Shown: positions 53,195-63,354 of the stretch, one piece after another | How positions within the stretch are numbered: position 1 is the stretch's first letter | Layout of the letters: each line of letters starts with the position of its first letter | Source of the DNA: Mycobacteriales bacterium | GTDB taxonomy: Bacteria > Actinomycetota > Actinomycetes > Mycobacteriales > Mycobacteriaceae | Length of the DNA stretch: 64,000 nt | NCBI GenBank assembly: GCA_012842085.1 | Contig: DUTM01000011.1 | Span: 1 to 64,000 of the forward strand | Reading direction: 5' to 3' | Made by a program: the position numbers and the translations under genes | Notes under the pieces: generated by a model | Told to the model about the DNA's origin: nothing | Database searches by the model: none | The model's input: the letters and a program-made list of their open reading frames with translations, nothing else

Positions 53195-54310
53195 GTGCGT
53201 GAACTACATGTAACCAGATTCGACTCTGAGGACGAGAAAGTTATCCTCAGCGACCCCACAACCGAAGAAGAGTTCTGGGTAGCTGCGGATGACAAACTGC
53301 GGGCAGCCGCAGAAGGCGAGTTAACACCGCCAGAGGAGGAAGCCCGAGATTCCTCACCCAAGATGCATCCCTCCGAAATTCAGGAGCTTATCCGCGGTGG
53401 TGCGTCCCCCGAAGAACTACGAGAACGCTCCGGGTTGCAACGTAACCGTCTCGAGAATCTCGCTCGCCCCATTCTCATGGAACGCGCCAACATGGTGCGC
53501 CGTGCCCAAAAATCCCATCCCATGCTGGCCAACGGTCCGAGTGAAACATCACTCGAGATGGCCGTCAATACTGGGCTCAGCACCCGTGGGATTGCCTACT
53601 CCGAGGCCAGTTGGGATTCCTGGAAAACTCCCGAAGGCCACTGGATTATTGAACTCCGCTGGCAAGATGGACGCGCCGACAATACTGCCCACTGGCGTTT
53701 TCAGCAGGACCGCTCCTATGCCGTCACCAGCCCCCTAGACGATGCTGCCACCGACATCACAGACCCGGAATATGGGTTGCGGCGCCCCCGGCAAGTAGCA
53801 ACCATCTCCAACCTGGGAGAAGCACGGCTCCGCAAGTCACAAACCTCCAAAGAAGCGCGCCTGCACCTTGCGGCTGCCGCCCAACGTGATGCCGCCGGCA
53901 TTCCCGACAGCAGCCGACCAGGCTCGGCTCATCGCCGCACCCCCGGTTATGTTGATACCGTGACAGTAAACATGGAGGACGTTACCGCACCTACCATGGA
54001 TGAGCCGGTGCGCGGAGTTCCCGAAGACACGCCGGAAGATGCCACGCAGCGCACCACCGAAGCTTTCGCTGCTGCTGAGCAACTACACTTGTCGGTCATT
54101 GAAGAACCTCCTCCGGGCGTCCCCAAGATTGCCCCACTTGCCCATGCACCTCGTACCAAAGCAGGTGCTACCGAGGCCGGTACCGGCGACGCTAAGCAGG
54201 CCGAAGACGAGGAAGATAAACCGCGCAAGCGTCGTGGCCGCAACAAGAAACCAGCAATGCCTTCCTGGGAAGACGTTCTTCTAGGTGTTCGAGGACAGCA
54301 CAATGAGTAA
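53195..54310 (+). CDS. sepH: Septation protein SepH
   Basis: A 371-aa FtsZ-regulating protein; SepH of Streptomyces stimulates FtsZ polymerisation. The N-terminal DUF3071 part has RELHVTRFDSEDEKVILSD and a helix-turn-helix-like stretch ASPEELRERSGLQRNRLENL followed by RPILMERANMVRRA. ASWDSWKTPEGHWIIELRW closes the conserved domain. The rest is a polar, probably disordered linker with a basic end (KPRKRRGRNKKPAMPSWEDV). Start at the GTG at 53195 after GGGAGGTGAAG. It lies next to serC as Rv0883c lies next to Rv0884c. It overlaps the following gene by 8 bp. Confidence 0.92.
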   Translation: MRELHVTRFDSEDEKVILSDPTTEEEFWVAADDKLRAAAEGELTPPEEEARDSSPKMHPSEIQELIRGGASPEELRERSGLQRNRLENLARPILMERANMVRRAQKSHPMLANGPSETSLEMAVNTGLSTRGIAYSEASWDSWKTPEGHWIIELRWQDGRADNTAHWRFQQDRSYAVTSPLDDAATDITDPEYGLRRPRQVATISNLGEARLRKSQTSKEARLHLAAAAQRDAAGIPDSSRPGSAHRRTPGYVDTVTVNMEDVTAPTMDEPVRGVPEDTPEDATQRTTEAFAAAEQLHLSVIEEPPPGVPKIAPLAHAPRTKAGATEAGTGDAKQAEDEEDKPRKRRGRNKKPAMPSWEDVLLGVRGQHNE

Positions 54311-55286
54311 ATCGCGTGACAGAGCAGTCGTCACCATCTGGTTTGTGTCCGCACCGGACGCACACTCCCTTTTGGCGACCAACCCGGAGTCTGACTACCG
54401 GTATGCCCAACGGTTGGCGAAAGGCCTATTCCCGGATAAACCACTCACGCCTTTGGGTAGTTTTCCACTAACTCGTTCTGTGCCAGCCGGCCAGGAGGAG
54501 ATCTACGTCGGTACATATCCGGGCGTCACCGTGGTCCAGACGGCCGCTATTCCCGTCACCACCATGTCCCAATTGGTTCCCAAGTGGGTACAACCCGAAG
54601 CAGCTACCCATGTTTATGCTTTCGCAGACGGCCGCAACGGAGAATTTGCGGGATTCGCCCACTGGCATGAGGACCGCTTAGTTCGCGCTTTCACCGCCAC
54701 TGCCACCAATATTGAGGAAACTATCGGCTTGCCGGATCCAGCTGAAGGCCCCTACTGGTCTGGTGAATTCCCGAACCACAACACTCCCGAATTCGAAGAC
54801 CCCTTCGCAATTCCGCTCCCGTTCCTACCGGGCGACATTCTGCTCACCATGTACACCAAATGGATGGGGTTCTCCCCTAGCGCAGAGCACTTAGAGCTCA
54901 ATGTGGATGGTTTCGCCCTTGATGGGCGTCCCGAAACCAAGCCCATGGACCGTATTGTGCCGCCCGATCATGAAGACTTCGACCCCAGCCAGCCCAGGAA
55001 GCTTGGGAAAGGAATTGACGCGGACGAACTGACGGCTGCGGAAATTGAGGAAGCTTCCGGGGAAGTCGTGGATGATGACGACGCTGCAGCTGCTGAAGTT
55101 GAGCAGGAGAAAAAGCCAGGATTGTGGACTCGCTTCAAACGCTGGTGGTTTGGCGACAAGATGGAGGACGAGGATCCTGACTATGAGTCCGAGTACGAGG
55201 ACGCCTACGAAGAGGAGCATGGTCATCGCGAACTTGCCAGCGATATGCTGCACGCCGATGACGACGAAGAGTATCCCTCGGTCTAG
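54303..55286 (+). CDS. DUF6928-type protein coupled to sepH
   Basis: A protein of about 327 aa starting MSKSRDRAVVTIWFVSAPDA. The N-terminal two thirds, with YAQRLAKGLFPDKP, VTTMSQLVPKWVQPEAATHV and FAHWHEDRLVRAFTA, look like the DUF6928 family common beside sepH in corynebacteria. The last 90 residues are very acidic and flexible, interrupted by a basic/Trp patch (GLWTRFKRWWFGDKM) that could bind membrane or protein. No signal peptide. The start overlaps the sepH stop by 8 bp, so a joint role in septation is plausible. The function is unknown. Confidence 0.7.
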   Translation: MSKSRDRAVVTIWFVSAPDAHSLLATNPESDYRYAQRLAKGLFPDKPLTPLGSFPLTRSVPAGQEEIYVGTYPGVTVVQTAAIPVTTMSQLVPKWVQPEAATHVYAFADGRNGEFAGFAHWHEDRLVRAFTATATNIEETIGLPDPAEGPYWSGEFPNHNTPEFEDPFAIPLPFLPGDILLTMYTKWMGFSPSAEHLELNVDGFALDGRPETKPMDRIVPPDHEDFDPSQPRKLGKGIDADELTAAEIEEASGEVVDDDDAAAAEVEQEKKPGLWTRFKRWWFGDKMEDEDPDYESEYEDAYEEEHGHRELASDMLHADDDEEYPSV

Positions 55287-55301
55287 TTTTACACCCTCCG
55301 G

Positions 55302-56130
55302 CTAACGGACGCGCTCATAAAAAGCTACTGCAGCGGATGTAGCAACATTCAAGGAATCGACCCCCGAAGCCATGGGGATCTGTGCCCGCACATCTGCTAA
55401 TGCCATTGTTTTCCGGCGCAAACCGGGTCCCTCCGCACCCACCAGGAAAACCACTTTCTCGGCGTGGGCCACATCAGCCAACAGTTTCGCATCCGCAGCG
55501 GGTGTAAGAGCGATAATTGTGTATCCCGCGTCCCCGCAACCGCTGAAACGCTGGCTCTTGCCAGGTGGAGAAGTTGCCTTCACAAATGGTGTAGGGGATC
55601 CGCAAAACGTGTCCCATTGATACGCGCACAGAACGGCGATAAAGCGGATCCGCACAACCGCCACCCATAAGTACTGCTCCCACCCCAAGGGCGGCTGCGT
55701 TCCGGAAAATGGAACCAATATTGGCGTGGTCGTTCAGACCCTCCAGTGCAACGATGGTGGTGGGTTCATGCGCCAAAACTTCATCCAATGTGCGGGTCTG
55801 GGGCCGCGGGGCAAGTGCAAAAATATGACGATTAAAAGCGAAACCCACACACTCCGAAATAACATCCTCCGAAGTGAGATAGAAGGGTGTGTCCGGTGCT
55901 AGACATTCGTAATCCGGCATGGCCTCGAGCCGACTCAGCCCCTCGGTGGTTCCCAAAAACTCGGTTGGAGGGCAATAGGAGTTCAGCATTCGGTCGATGA
56001 CGAGCGCTCCCTCACCGATCACAATGCCGTCAGGCCCCTGGTGATCGCGACGTTTTTCGGCATCGTTAAGATTGCGGAATTTGGCGATACGTTCATCTGC
56101 GGCATTTGGGATGGAAATAATCTGCACCAT
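55302..56130 (-). pseudogene. SpoU-family RNA 2'-O-methyltransferase, frameshifted
   Basis: Read in one frame from 56130 the protein has the SpoU start (KFRNLNDAEKRRDHQGPDGI), ALEGLNDHANIGSIFRNAAA (motif 1) and ADPLYRRSVRVSMGHVLRIP. At the CCCC run 55532-55535 (GGGG on the coding strand) the frame is lost. The next frame continues DAGYTIIALTPAADAKLLAD, VVFLVGAEGPGL and MASGVDSLNVATSAAVAFYE, motifs 2 and 3. Removing one G rejoins both into QRLRDAGYTIIALTP, the expected sequence. It is the Rv0881 type, near sepH as in mycobacteria. Either a sequencing error or a real inactivation. Confidence 0.85.
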
Positions 56131-56210
56131 AGAAAACTATGTTATTCGCTAGCAGGCCATATTTAGGTAATCTTGGAGGGTAAGGATAAACAGACTAGGT
56201 ACGTGAACTC

Positions 56211-56507
56211 ATGGCGAAACGGACAATACCCACTCTTCCCGCTGGCTTAATTGACCCGCGTCCGGTTATTGGTGCCGGTACTGGTGCCTGGGTAGTTGTG
56301 CTAATTGTGTCGCTCGTGATGAAGGACTACGGCCTGATCATGTGGACTGCCATCTGCGGCCTAATTTTTGGGGCTGCCCTCTATGGCGTTTTTGCCTGGC
56401 AGCGCAACGCGGTTCGACGCGGCAAAAAAACTGCACAAACATCACTTCCGGATGTTCGTCGAAATGGGGACGCCGAATACGACGAAGTTATCGTCGATGT
56501 TGACTGA
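56211..56507 (+). CDS. DUF2530 membrane protein
   Basis: A 98-aa protein with two transmembrane segments (GAWVVVLIVSLVMKDYGLI and WTAICGLIFGAALYGVFAW), preceded by a short cytosolic N-terminus containing LIDPRPVIGAGTGAWV, and a hydrophilic tail. It resembles the actinobacterial DUF2530 family, whose role is unknown. It lies between the divergent SpoU gene and convergent DUF3027. Confidence 0.75.
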   Translation: MAKRTIPTLPAGLIDPRPVIGAGTGAWVVVLIVSLVMKDYGLIMWTAICGLIFGAALYGVFAWQRNAVRRGKKTAQTSLPDVRRNGDAEYDEVIVDVD

Positions 56508-56545
56508 GCAGGCCCAAACAAGCAGCCCCTCAAACAAACAACGCT

Positions 56546-57337
56546 CTAGTTAGCAGAGCTTTCCTGCTCATCGTCTTTGTTGCGCTTATTTTTGCGGCGC
56601 CCCACAATCTCGTATTCTGAATCATCAAAATACATGTCTGCCGGCTCCGAGTCCGAATAATCCGGCTTCACGCTGGAATGGGCACCACAGCCATATTCAG
56701 CATGGACAACGTGCCCGTCTGCGGAAAGCTTATTGGCGCACACCCCGAAACTAGCTTTCAACGCACCTGCGAGCGGCAAATAGAAACCACAGCTCGCGCA
56801 TTGTGCGGGAGCCTTCTTGGCACGGTTACTGCGCGGACCGTAGTCACCTTTCGCCCACCGTCTAGCAGCCTCGTCACGACCTTCCGCACTCAACACCCGT
56901 TCACGCCCATATCCAATAGGCATAGCAGCGTCATCTAGTTCGTCGTCGCCCGAATCCACATATCCGGGGACGAGACGGGGATCATCATCCTGCACTGGCA
57001 GCACATCGTTATCGCCGAGGTCGCCAGGTTGGAGTCGTTCTTCCCAGGGAATCCACGCAGGCGCCAAAAGGGCATCGTCCCCCGGCATAAGTGCGACTTC
57101 ACTCAACGTGGGATTAGCGTCTTCACCAGAAATAACGACTTGCCACTCCCAGCCGCGGTAGCCGCGGACTTGGGCAGCGAAAGTATAGGTAGAGGAGCCT
57201 TCCCCTTCGGAGGTTATTCCTAGGAGTTTTCCGGCACTATCTGGCTGCACATCTTCGATGGCTTGACGTGCGATGTCCTCCGCGCTGCTGGGCGAGGAGG
57301 CATTAGGTTTTTTGGGCGATGGTGAAATATCAGTCAC
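56546..57337 (-). CDS. DUF3027 protein
   Basis: A 263-aa cytosolic protein. The N-terminal third has AEDIARQAIEDVQPDSAGKL and AQVRGYRGWEWQVVISGE, then EVALMPGDDALLAPAWIPWE, the core of the DUF3027 family of actinobacteria. The C-terminal part has CASCGFYLPLAG and FGVCANKLSADGHVVHAEYG then CGAH, a possible zinc ribbon. The end is Glu/Asp/Lys-rich. The function is not established. It starts from a GTG. It lies downstream of cspB on the same strand, an arrangement common in the group. Confidence 0.8.
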   Translation of the reverse strand: MTDISPSPKKPNASSPSSAEDIARQAIEDVQPDSAGKLLGITSEGEGSSTYTFAAQVRGYRGWEWQVVISGEDANPTLSEVALMPGDDALLAPAWIPWEERLQPGDLGDNDVLPVQDDDPRLVPGYVDSGDDELDDAAMPIGYGRERVLSAEGRDEAARRWAKGDYGPRSNRAKKAPAQCASCGFYLPLAGALKASFGVCANKLSADGHVVHAEYGCGAHSSVKPDYSDSEPADMYFDDSEYEIVGRRKNKRNKDDEQESSAN

Positions 57338-57391
57338 GGTTCTATTGTTTCATGTCCCGCTGAAAGCTGGGACCTGGTCTTTTCTAAGAGA

Positions 57392-57799
57392 TTACAGATC
57401 TCGCGCAATTGCCCGCACAATATCGGAAATATGGCGTGCGGTCTTACGGTCAGGGTAACGACCTTTACGGAGTTCTGGCTGGATGGAGTTCTCCATCAGA
57501 TTGATCATGTCTTCAATCAGCCCGTGCAGTTCATCTGGGCCGTGTCGGGGGCGGTTTGCCCTTCGCTGACGGCGTTGATTTGCGCTCACGGAAGGGGCAG
57601 GTGCCACTAGTTCAATACGTAAAGCTTGTGGTCCGCGACGGCCTGCTGCGATATCCATTTCTACGCGCTGGCCTGGTTTTAATTCGGTAACGTCGTCAGG
57701 CAAAACTGAGGCGCGTACGTATACGTCGTCGCCTTCATCTTGAGTGATGAAGCCGAAACCCTTATCAGGGTCGTACCATTTAACTTTGCCGCTCGGCAT
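57392..57799 (-). CDS. cspB: Cold-shock-domain protein CspB (long form)
   Basis: A 135-aa protein with the cold-shock fold in the first 65 residues: [20 protein letters not shown] holds RNP1 (KGFGFI), and [13 protein letters not shown] corresponds to RNP2 (VFVH in classical CspA; here VYVR). The remaining 65 residues form a helical tail specific to actinobacterial CspB (Rv0871 type, of similar length). It binds single-stranded RNA or DNA. DUF3027 follows on the same strand. Confidence 0.9.
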   Translation of the reverse strand: MPSGKVKWYDPDKGFGFITQDEGDDVYVRASVLPDDVTELKPGQRVEMDIAAGRRGPQALRIELVAPAPSVSANQRRQRRANRPRHGPDELHGLIEDMINLMENSIQPELRKGRYPDRKTARHISDIVRAIARDL

Positions 57800-59250
<1,451 letters not shown>

Positions 59251-59290
59251 CAATTAGGCAGTTAATACTGCCTCCCAACTCAGTTAAAGG

Positions 59291-59326
59291 ACAGCCACAC
59301 AGGAAACTGTGCGGCTGTTCTTTTTT
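59291..59326 (+). terminator. Terminator after rpfA
   Basis: ACAGCCACACAG and CTGTGCGGCTGT form a 12-bp stem with one mismatch and a GAAA loop, followed by a T6 run. Confidence 0.93.
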
Positions 59327-59380
59327 GTTTTTCTAGCTCCCCCCTGTGCTGCATATTTTTTACTTCGGTATCCTGGAACA

Positions 59381-61630
59381 ATGGACACAAATTCCGAAAT
59401 CACATGGGACGAATGGCTCAGTAACCGTTCCACTGAAGAACTTAGCGACCTGCTGCAGCTGCGCCCAGATGTTGTTGTCCCGCCCCCAACTAGTTTTGTC
59501 GTTCTCTCCACCCGCCTCACTCAACAGCGTTCCTACCGGCGCGCACTTTCCAACATTCGCCGCCCACTTCTGCATGCGCTGTACACTCTTGCGGAAAACA
59601 AGACCGCACAACGCAATGATGTTGATCCCGATATTCTCGACCCCCTTACCCGCTACGCGCTTATTTTCAATCCCACCCCCGAAAGCATCGCTCTCGCCCC
59701 GGGGCTAGCTGAGGTGCTCCCCCATCTTCCCATCGACTACACGGCGTCGACACTGCGTGCTGCCGCCTCCCTTCGAGACACTATTGCGACACTGCCAGAG
59801 CCGCAGAAAAAAATTCTTTACACCCTTAAAGATGCTGGTAGAAGAGGTAAAACTACTGCCTTAAAGGAGAAAAGAAAGAACCATCCTATTGCCCAATTAG
59901 TGGCGGAGGATTTACTGCATGTGGAAGTGCGCGACACCGCAAAAGCTTCCGAGAAGGACACTGTGATCCTTCCTGAAGACGTCTATGATGCGCTCCATAA
60001 TTCTGAAGCCGCCGCCCACTCTGCTCCGCTTGAGCTGCCGTTGCCTGCTGACAAGCCATCCGCAGGCGCATCCCTTATGGATCGGATAACGACAAATGCT
60101 GGAGCGGAAGCCGCCGCATTGGTGTTGCACCAAGCGCAACTACTCATCGATGCTATTGACCGTCAGCCCCTCCAAGAACTCGCAGACGGAGGTATTGGGC
60201 AGCGTGAACTTAGCCGCCTGGCAAATGAGACGGGCCTCGCCCAGCCGAACCTTATTTTCGCGCTCGAGGCAGTTGCCGCGCTGGGAATTATTGAAGAAGG
60301 TCTCCTGAACGATGGTGAGTGGACAACCACCAGTGTCACCGAGCAATTTTTGAACCTCGACGCTCCTCGGCAGTGGCAGCCCCTTCTGGAAGCCTGGTGG
60401 GAAAGCCCGCGCCCCTGGTCCGGCACTCCCGAAGAGCGCGCATTGAGTTTGCATCCGCAGGCCTCCGATAGCCAACACGTGGCCGTCAGGCACTCTCTAG
60501 CGGAGTTGCTAACCCTGTGGCCGGACACTGTTAGAAACGCCGACACTACTGATATCGCAGCTTTGGCGAAGTGGCGCTTCCCCCTGAAAACTTTTTTGCG
60601 GGGCGGCTCCTATTTCCATGACTTTATTTATTCTGCGGCAGCACTTGGCGTCATCCACAATGGCGTAATTACCCCCGTGGGGAAAGCGTTACTTGCAGAT
60701 GATACTGATAAACTTGCGGAACAGGTTACTGAGGTATATCCGAAACCTGTTGATACGCTTTACATTCAAGATGACTATACGGCACTTGCCCCGGGGCCCC
60801 TATCAGGGGACAATGCGGACCACATGCGACGTATTGCGATCGTAGAATCACCCGGTTTGGCGACTGTCTACCGCTTCACTCAAGAGAGCATCCGACACGG
60901 TTTAGATACGGGGCTGACGGCATCAGAAATTCTTGAGTTTCTGACAGGATTGGCCGCCACCCCGGTGCCACAATCCTTGAGCTATTTCATTGAAGATTGT
61001 GCCCGTAAGCATGGTGCTTTGCGGGTGGGGCCAGCGCTTTCTGTGCTGCACGCGGAGGATCCTACGCTGGTGCGCAGTGTGATGGCCTTACCTCTGGCCG
61101 AGGAGTGCGGCATGCGAATGCTGGCTCCTACTGTGGCTATTGCGCAGGTGTATCCACGCGAACTTCTGACTGCCCTCCAGAATGCAGGTATGAGTCCTTC
61201 GGCCGAAAATACGCAAGGCGAAGTGGTGTCACTGATCCGTCACCGGCCGCGCGCGACCCTTTCTAATGGCTACACTGTTGTCGCTGGTGAGACAGCTAAT
61301 AGCGGTTTTAAACGACTTTCTGAGGAACGTGCCATGGAGATGGCGAGCAGGATTTGTGCGAATGAGGAAACCAACAGGATGGCTGGCGAAACCTATTCTG
61401 GTGATGAACTCATTAAATTCCTCGACCAGGCCATTGACCGTAAACAAGAGGTAATTGTTGGGTTTGTGAAAGGCAGTGGGGTTGAGGCCCAGGCACGGGT
61501 GCTGCCCACTGGTATGTCGGCAGGCCGTTTGGATGCCTTTGATAACCGCACGCAACGCGCTTACCGTTTTGCTCTCCACAAACTCCGCTTTGTCCGCAGT
61601 ATTAATAAAGACAACGAAAACCACGACTAG
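59381..61630 (+). CDS. Helicase-associated domain protein, XPB partner (Rv0862c type)
   Basis: A 749-aa cytosolic protein with no Walker motifs visible. The start is WDEWLSNRSTEELSDLLQLR, then DVVVPPPTSFVVLSTRLTQQ. The C-terminal third, with YIQDDYTALAPGPLSGDNAD, RFTQESIRHGLDTGLTASEI and LAATPVPQSLSYFIEDCARK, matches the helicase-associated domain of the Rv0862c family. In mycobacteria it directly precedes xpb as here. The function is unknown; a role with XPB in DNA repair is inferred. TATCCT lies 6 nt before the ATG at 59381, so the transcript is probably leaderless. Confidence 0.83.
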   Translation: MDTNSEITWDEWLSNRSTEELSDLLQLRPDVVVPPPTSFVVLSTRLTQQRSYRRALSNIRRPLLHALYTLAENKTAQRNDVDPDILDPLTRYALIFNPTPESIALAPGLAEVLPHLPIDYTASTLRAAASLRDTIATLPEPQKKILYTLKDAGRRGKTTALKEKRKNHPIAQLVAEDLLHVEVRDTAKASEKDTVILPEDVYDALHNSEAAAHSAPLELPLPADKPSAGASLMDRITTNAGAEAAALVLHQAQLLIDAIDRQPLQELADGGIGQRELSRLANETGLAQPNLIFALEAVAALGIIEEGLLNDGEWTTTSVTEQFLNLDAPRQWQPLLEAWWESPRPWSGTPEERALSLHPQASDSQHVAVRHSLAELLTLWPDTVRNADTTDIAALAKWRFPLKTFLRGGSYFHDFIYSAAALGVIHNGVITPVGKALLADDTDKLAEQVTEVYPKPVDTLYIQDDYTALAPGPLSGDNADHMRRIAIVESPGLATVYRFTQESIRHGLDTGLTASEILEFLTGLAATPVPQSLSYFIEDCARKHGALRVGPALSVLHAEDPTLVRSVMALPLAEECGMRMLAPTVAIAQVYPRELLTALQNAGMSPSAENTQGEVVSLIRHRPRATLSNGYTVVAGETANSGFKRLSEERAMEMASRICANEETNRMAGETYSGDELIKFLDQAIDRKQEVIVGFVKGSGVEAQARVLPTGMSAGRLDAFDNRTQRAYRFALHKLRFVRSINKDNENHD

Positions 61631-61659
61631 TCAACATTTGTGAAGGATGATTGGTTCCT

Positions 61660-63306
61660 ATGAATGATGGCCCACTGATTGTGCAGTCCGACAACACTAT
61701 GTTGTTGGAGGTTGACCATCCTTTGGCGGATGAGGCACGCCAAGCCATTGCGCCATTTGCTGAGTTGGAACGCGCTCCCGAACATATTCATTCCTACCGT
61801 ATTACTCCTTTGGCGCTTTGGAATGCGCGCGCCGCCGGGCACGATGCGGAACAAGTTGTGGACACTTTGGTGCGTTATTCGCGTTTCCCCATCCCACAGT
61901 CGCTGTTGATTGGGATTGCGGAGACAATGGAGCGCTATGGCCGTTTGCAGCTTATTAAACACCCTGCGCATGGGCTGGTGTTGGAGTCGAATGATTCTGC
62001 GGTACTTGCAGAAATTTTGCGCCACCGGAAGATTGCCCCACTGCTGGGGAACCGTATTGATGCCGATACGGTAGCTGTGCACCCGTCCGAGCGGGGCCGT
62101 TTGAAGCAGGAGCTCATTAAAGTTGGGTGGCCTGCGGAAGACTTGGCTGGCTATGTTGACGGCGAATCCCACCCGATGGAGTTGAGCCAGAAGGAGGGCG
62201 AATGGGCGCCGCGCGACTATCAGGAGTGGGCTGCGGACGCCGCCTGGGCGGGAGGCTCTGGGGTTGTGGTTTTGCCGTGTGGCGCCGGCAAAACAGTGGT
62301 CGGCATTACGATGATGGCGAAAGCCCAAAAGACTACTTTAATTTTGGTGAATAGCACTGTTGCTGGTCGACAGTGGAAGCGAGAACTGCTGCAGCGCACC
62401 ACATTAACTGAAGATGAGATTGGTGAGTATTCGGGGGAAAAGAAGGAAATCCGTCCTGTCACTATCGCAACTTATCAGGTGGTGACGCGGAAGACGCGCG
62501 GTGTTTACAAGTCGATGGAGCTGTTTGATTCCCGCGACTGGGGGCTCATTATTTATGACGAGGTGCATTTGCTTCCCGCACCGGTTTTCCGTCTGACTGC
62601 GGATCTGCAGTCGCGGCGGCGGTTAGGGCTTACCGCTACTTTGGTGCGCGAGGATGGCCGCGAGGGGGATGTTTTTACGCTGATTGGTCCGAAGCGTTTC
62701 GATATGCCGTGGCGTGAGGTGGAGGCTCAGGGGTGGATTGCTTCTGCGGAATGTACCGAGGTGCGGGTGACGTTGTCGGAGGATGAGCGGATGGCTTATG
62801 CGACAGCTGAGCGGGAGGAAATGTATCGTCGCTGCGCTACTGCGGTATCCAAGGATCGTATTGTGGCGGGTATTTTGGAGCAGAATAAGGGCCAGCGGTG
62901 TTTGGTGATTGGCGCTTACTTGGACCAGTTGGAGCGCTTGGCAAACAAGTTGGATGCGCCATTGATTCAGGGGTCTACGAGTACGAAGGAACGCGAGCGT
63001 CTTTTTGAGGCGTTTCGGAACGGCGACATTTCCACATTGGTTGTCAGTAAGGTTGCGAATTTTTCTATTGACTTGCCAGAGGCATCGGTAGCCGTTCAGG
63101 TGTCGGGCACATATCGCTCCAGGCAGGAGGAGGCACAGCGACTGGGTCGGCTGTTGCGCCCGAAGCAGGACGGAAAGGCTGCCCATTTTTATTCTGTTGT
63201 TGCACGGGACACTATAGACACGACGTATGCTGCTTATAGACAACGTTTTTTGGCGGAGCAAGGCTACGCCTATCGTATTGTGGATGCGGAAGATCTGCTG
63301 AAATAG
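61660..63306 (+). CDS. xpb: DNA repair helicase XPB (ERCC3 family)
   Basis: About 548-aa SF2 helicase. A domain resembling the XPB N-terminal damage-recognition part precedes motif I (LPCGAGKTVVGITM), motif II (IIYDEVHLLPAP), GLTATLVREDG (motif III and the RED motif) and QEEAQRLGRLLRPK (motif VI). Homologue of Rv0861c, a 3'-5' helicase. The ATG at 61660 follows AAGGAT; a TTG three codons earlier is in frame. The gene is 29 bp downstream of the partner gene. It is one of the bacterial XPB proteins of uncertain physiological role. Confidence 0.95.
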   Translation: MNDGPLIVQSDNTMLLEVDHPLADEARQAIAPFAELERAPEHIHSYRITPLALWNARAAGHDAEQVVDTLVRYSRFPIPQSLLIGIAETMERYGRLQLIKHPAHGLVLESNDSAVLAEILRHRKIAPLLGNRIDADTVAVHPSERGRLKQELIKVGWPAEDLAGYVDGESHPMELSQKEGEWAPRDYQEWAADAAWAGGSGVVVLPCGAGKTVVGITMMAKAQKTTLILVNSTVAGRQWKRELLQRTTLTEDEIGEYSGEKKEIRPVTIATYQVVTRKTRGVYKSMELFDSRDWGLIIYDEVHLLPAPVFRLTADLQSRRRLGLTATLVREDGREGDVFTLIGPKRFDMPWREVEAQGWIASAECTEVRVTLSEDERMAYATAEREEMYRRCATAVSKDRIVAGILEQNKGQRCLVIGAYLDQLERLANKLDAPLIQGSTSTKERERLFEAFRNGDISTLVVSKVANFSIDLPEASVAVQVSGTYRSRQEEAQRLGRLLRPKQDGKAAHFYSVVARDTIDTTYAAYRQRFLAEQGYAYRIVDAEDLLK

Positions 63307-63354
63307 TACTTACTTTTTATTGAGCCCATAAACCCTTTTGAGAGGTGGACTTTC

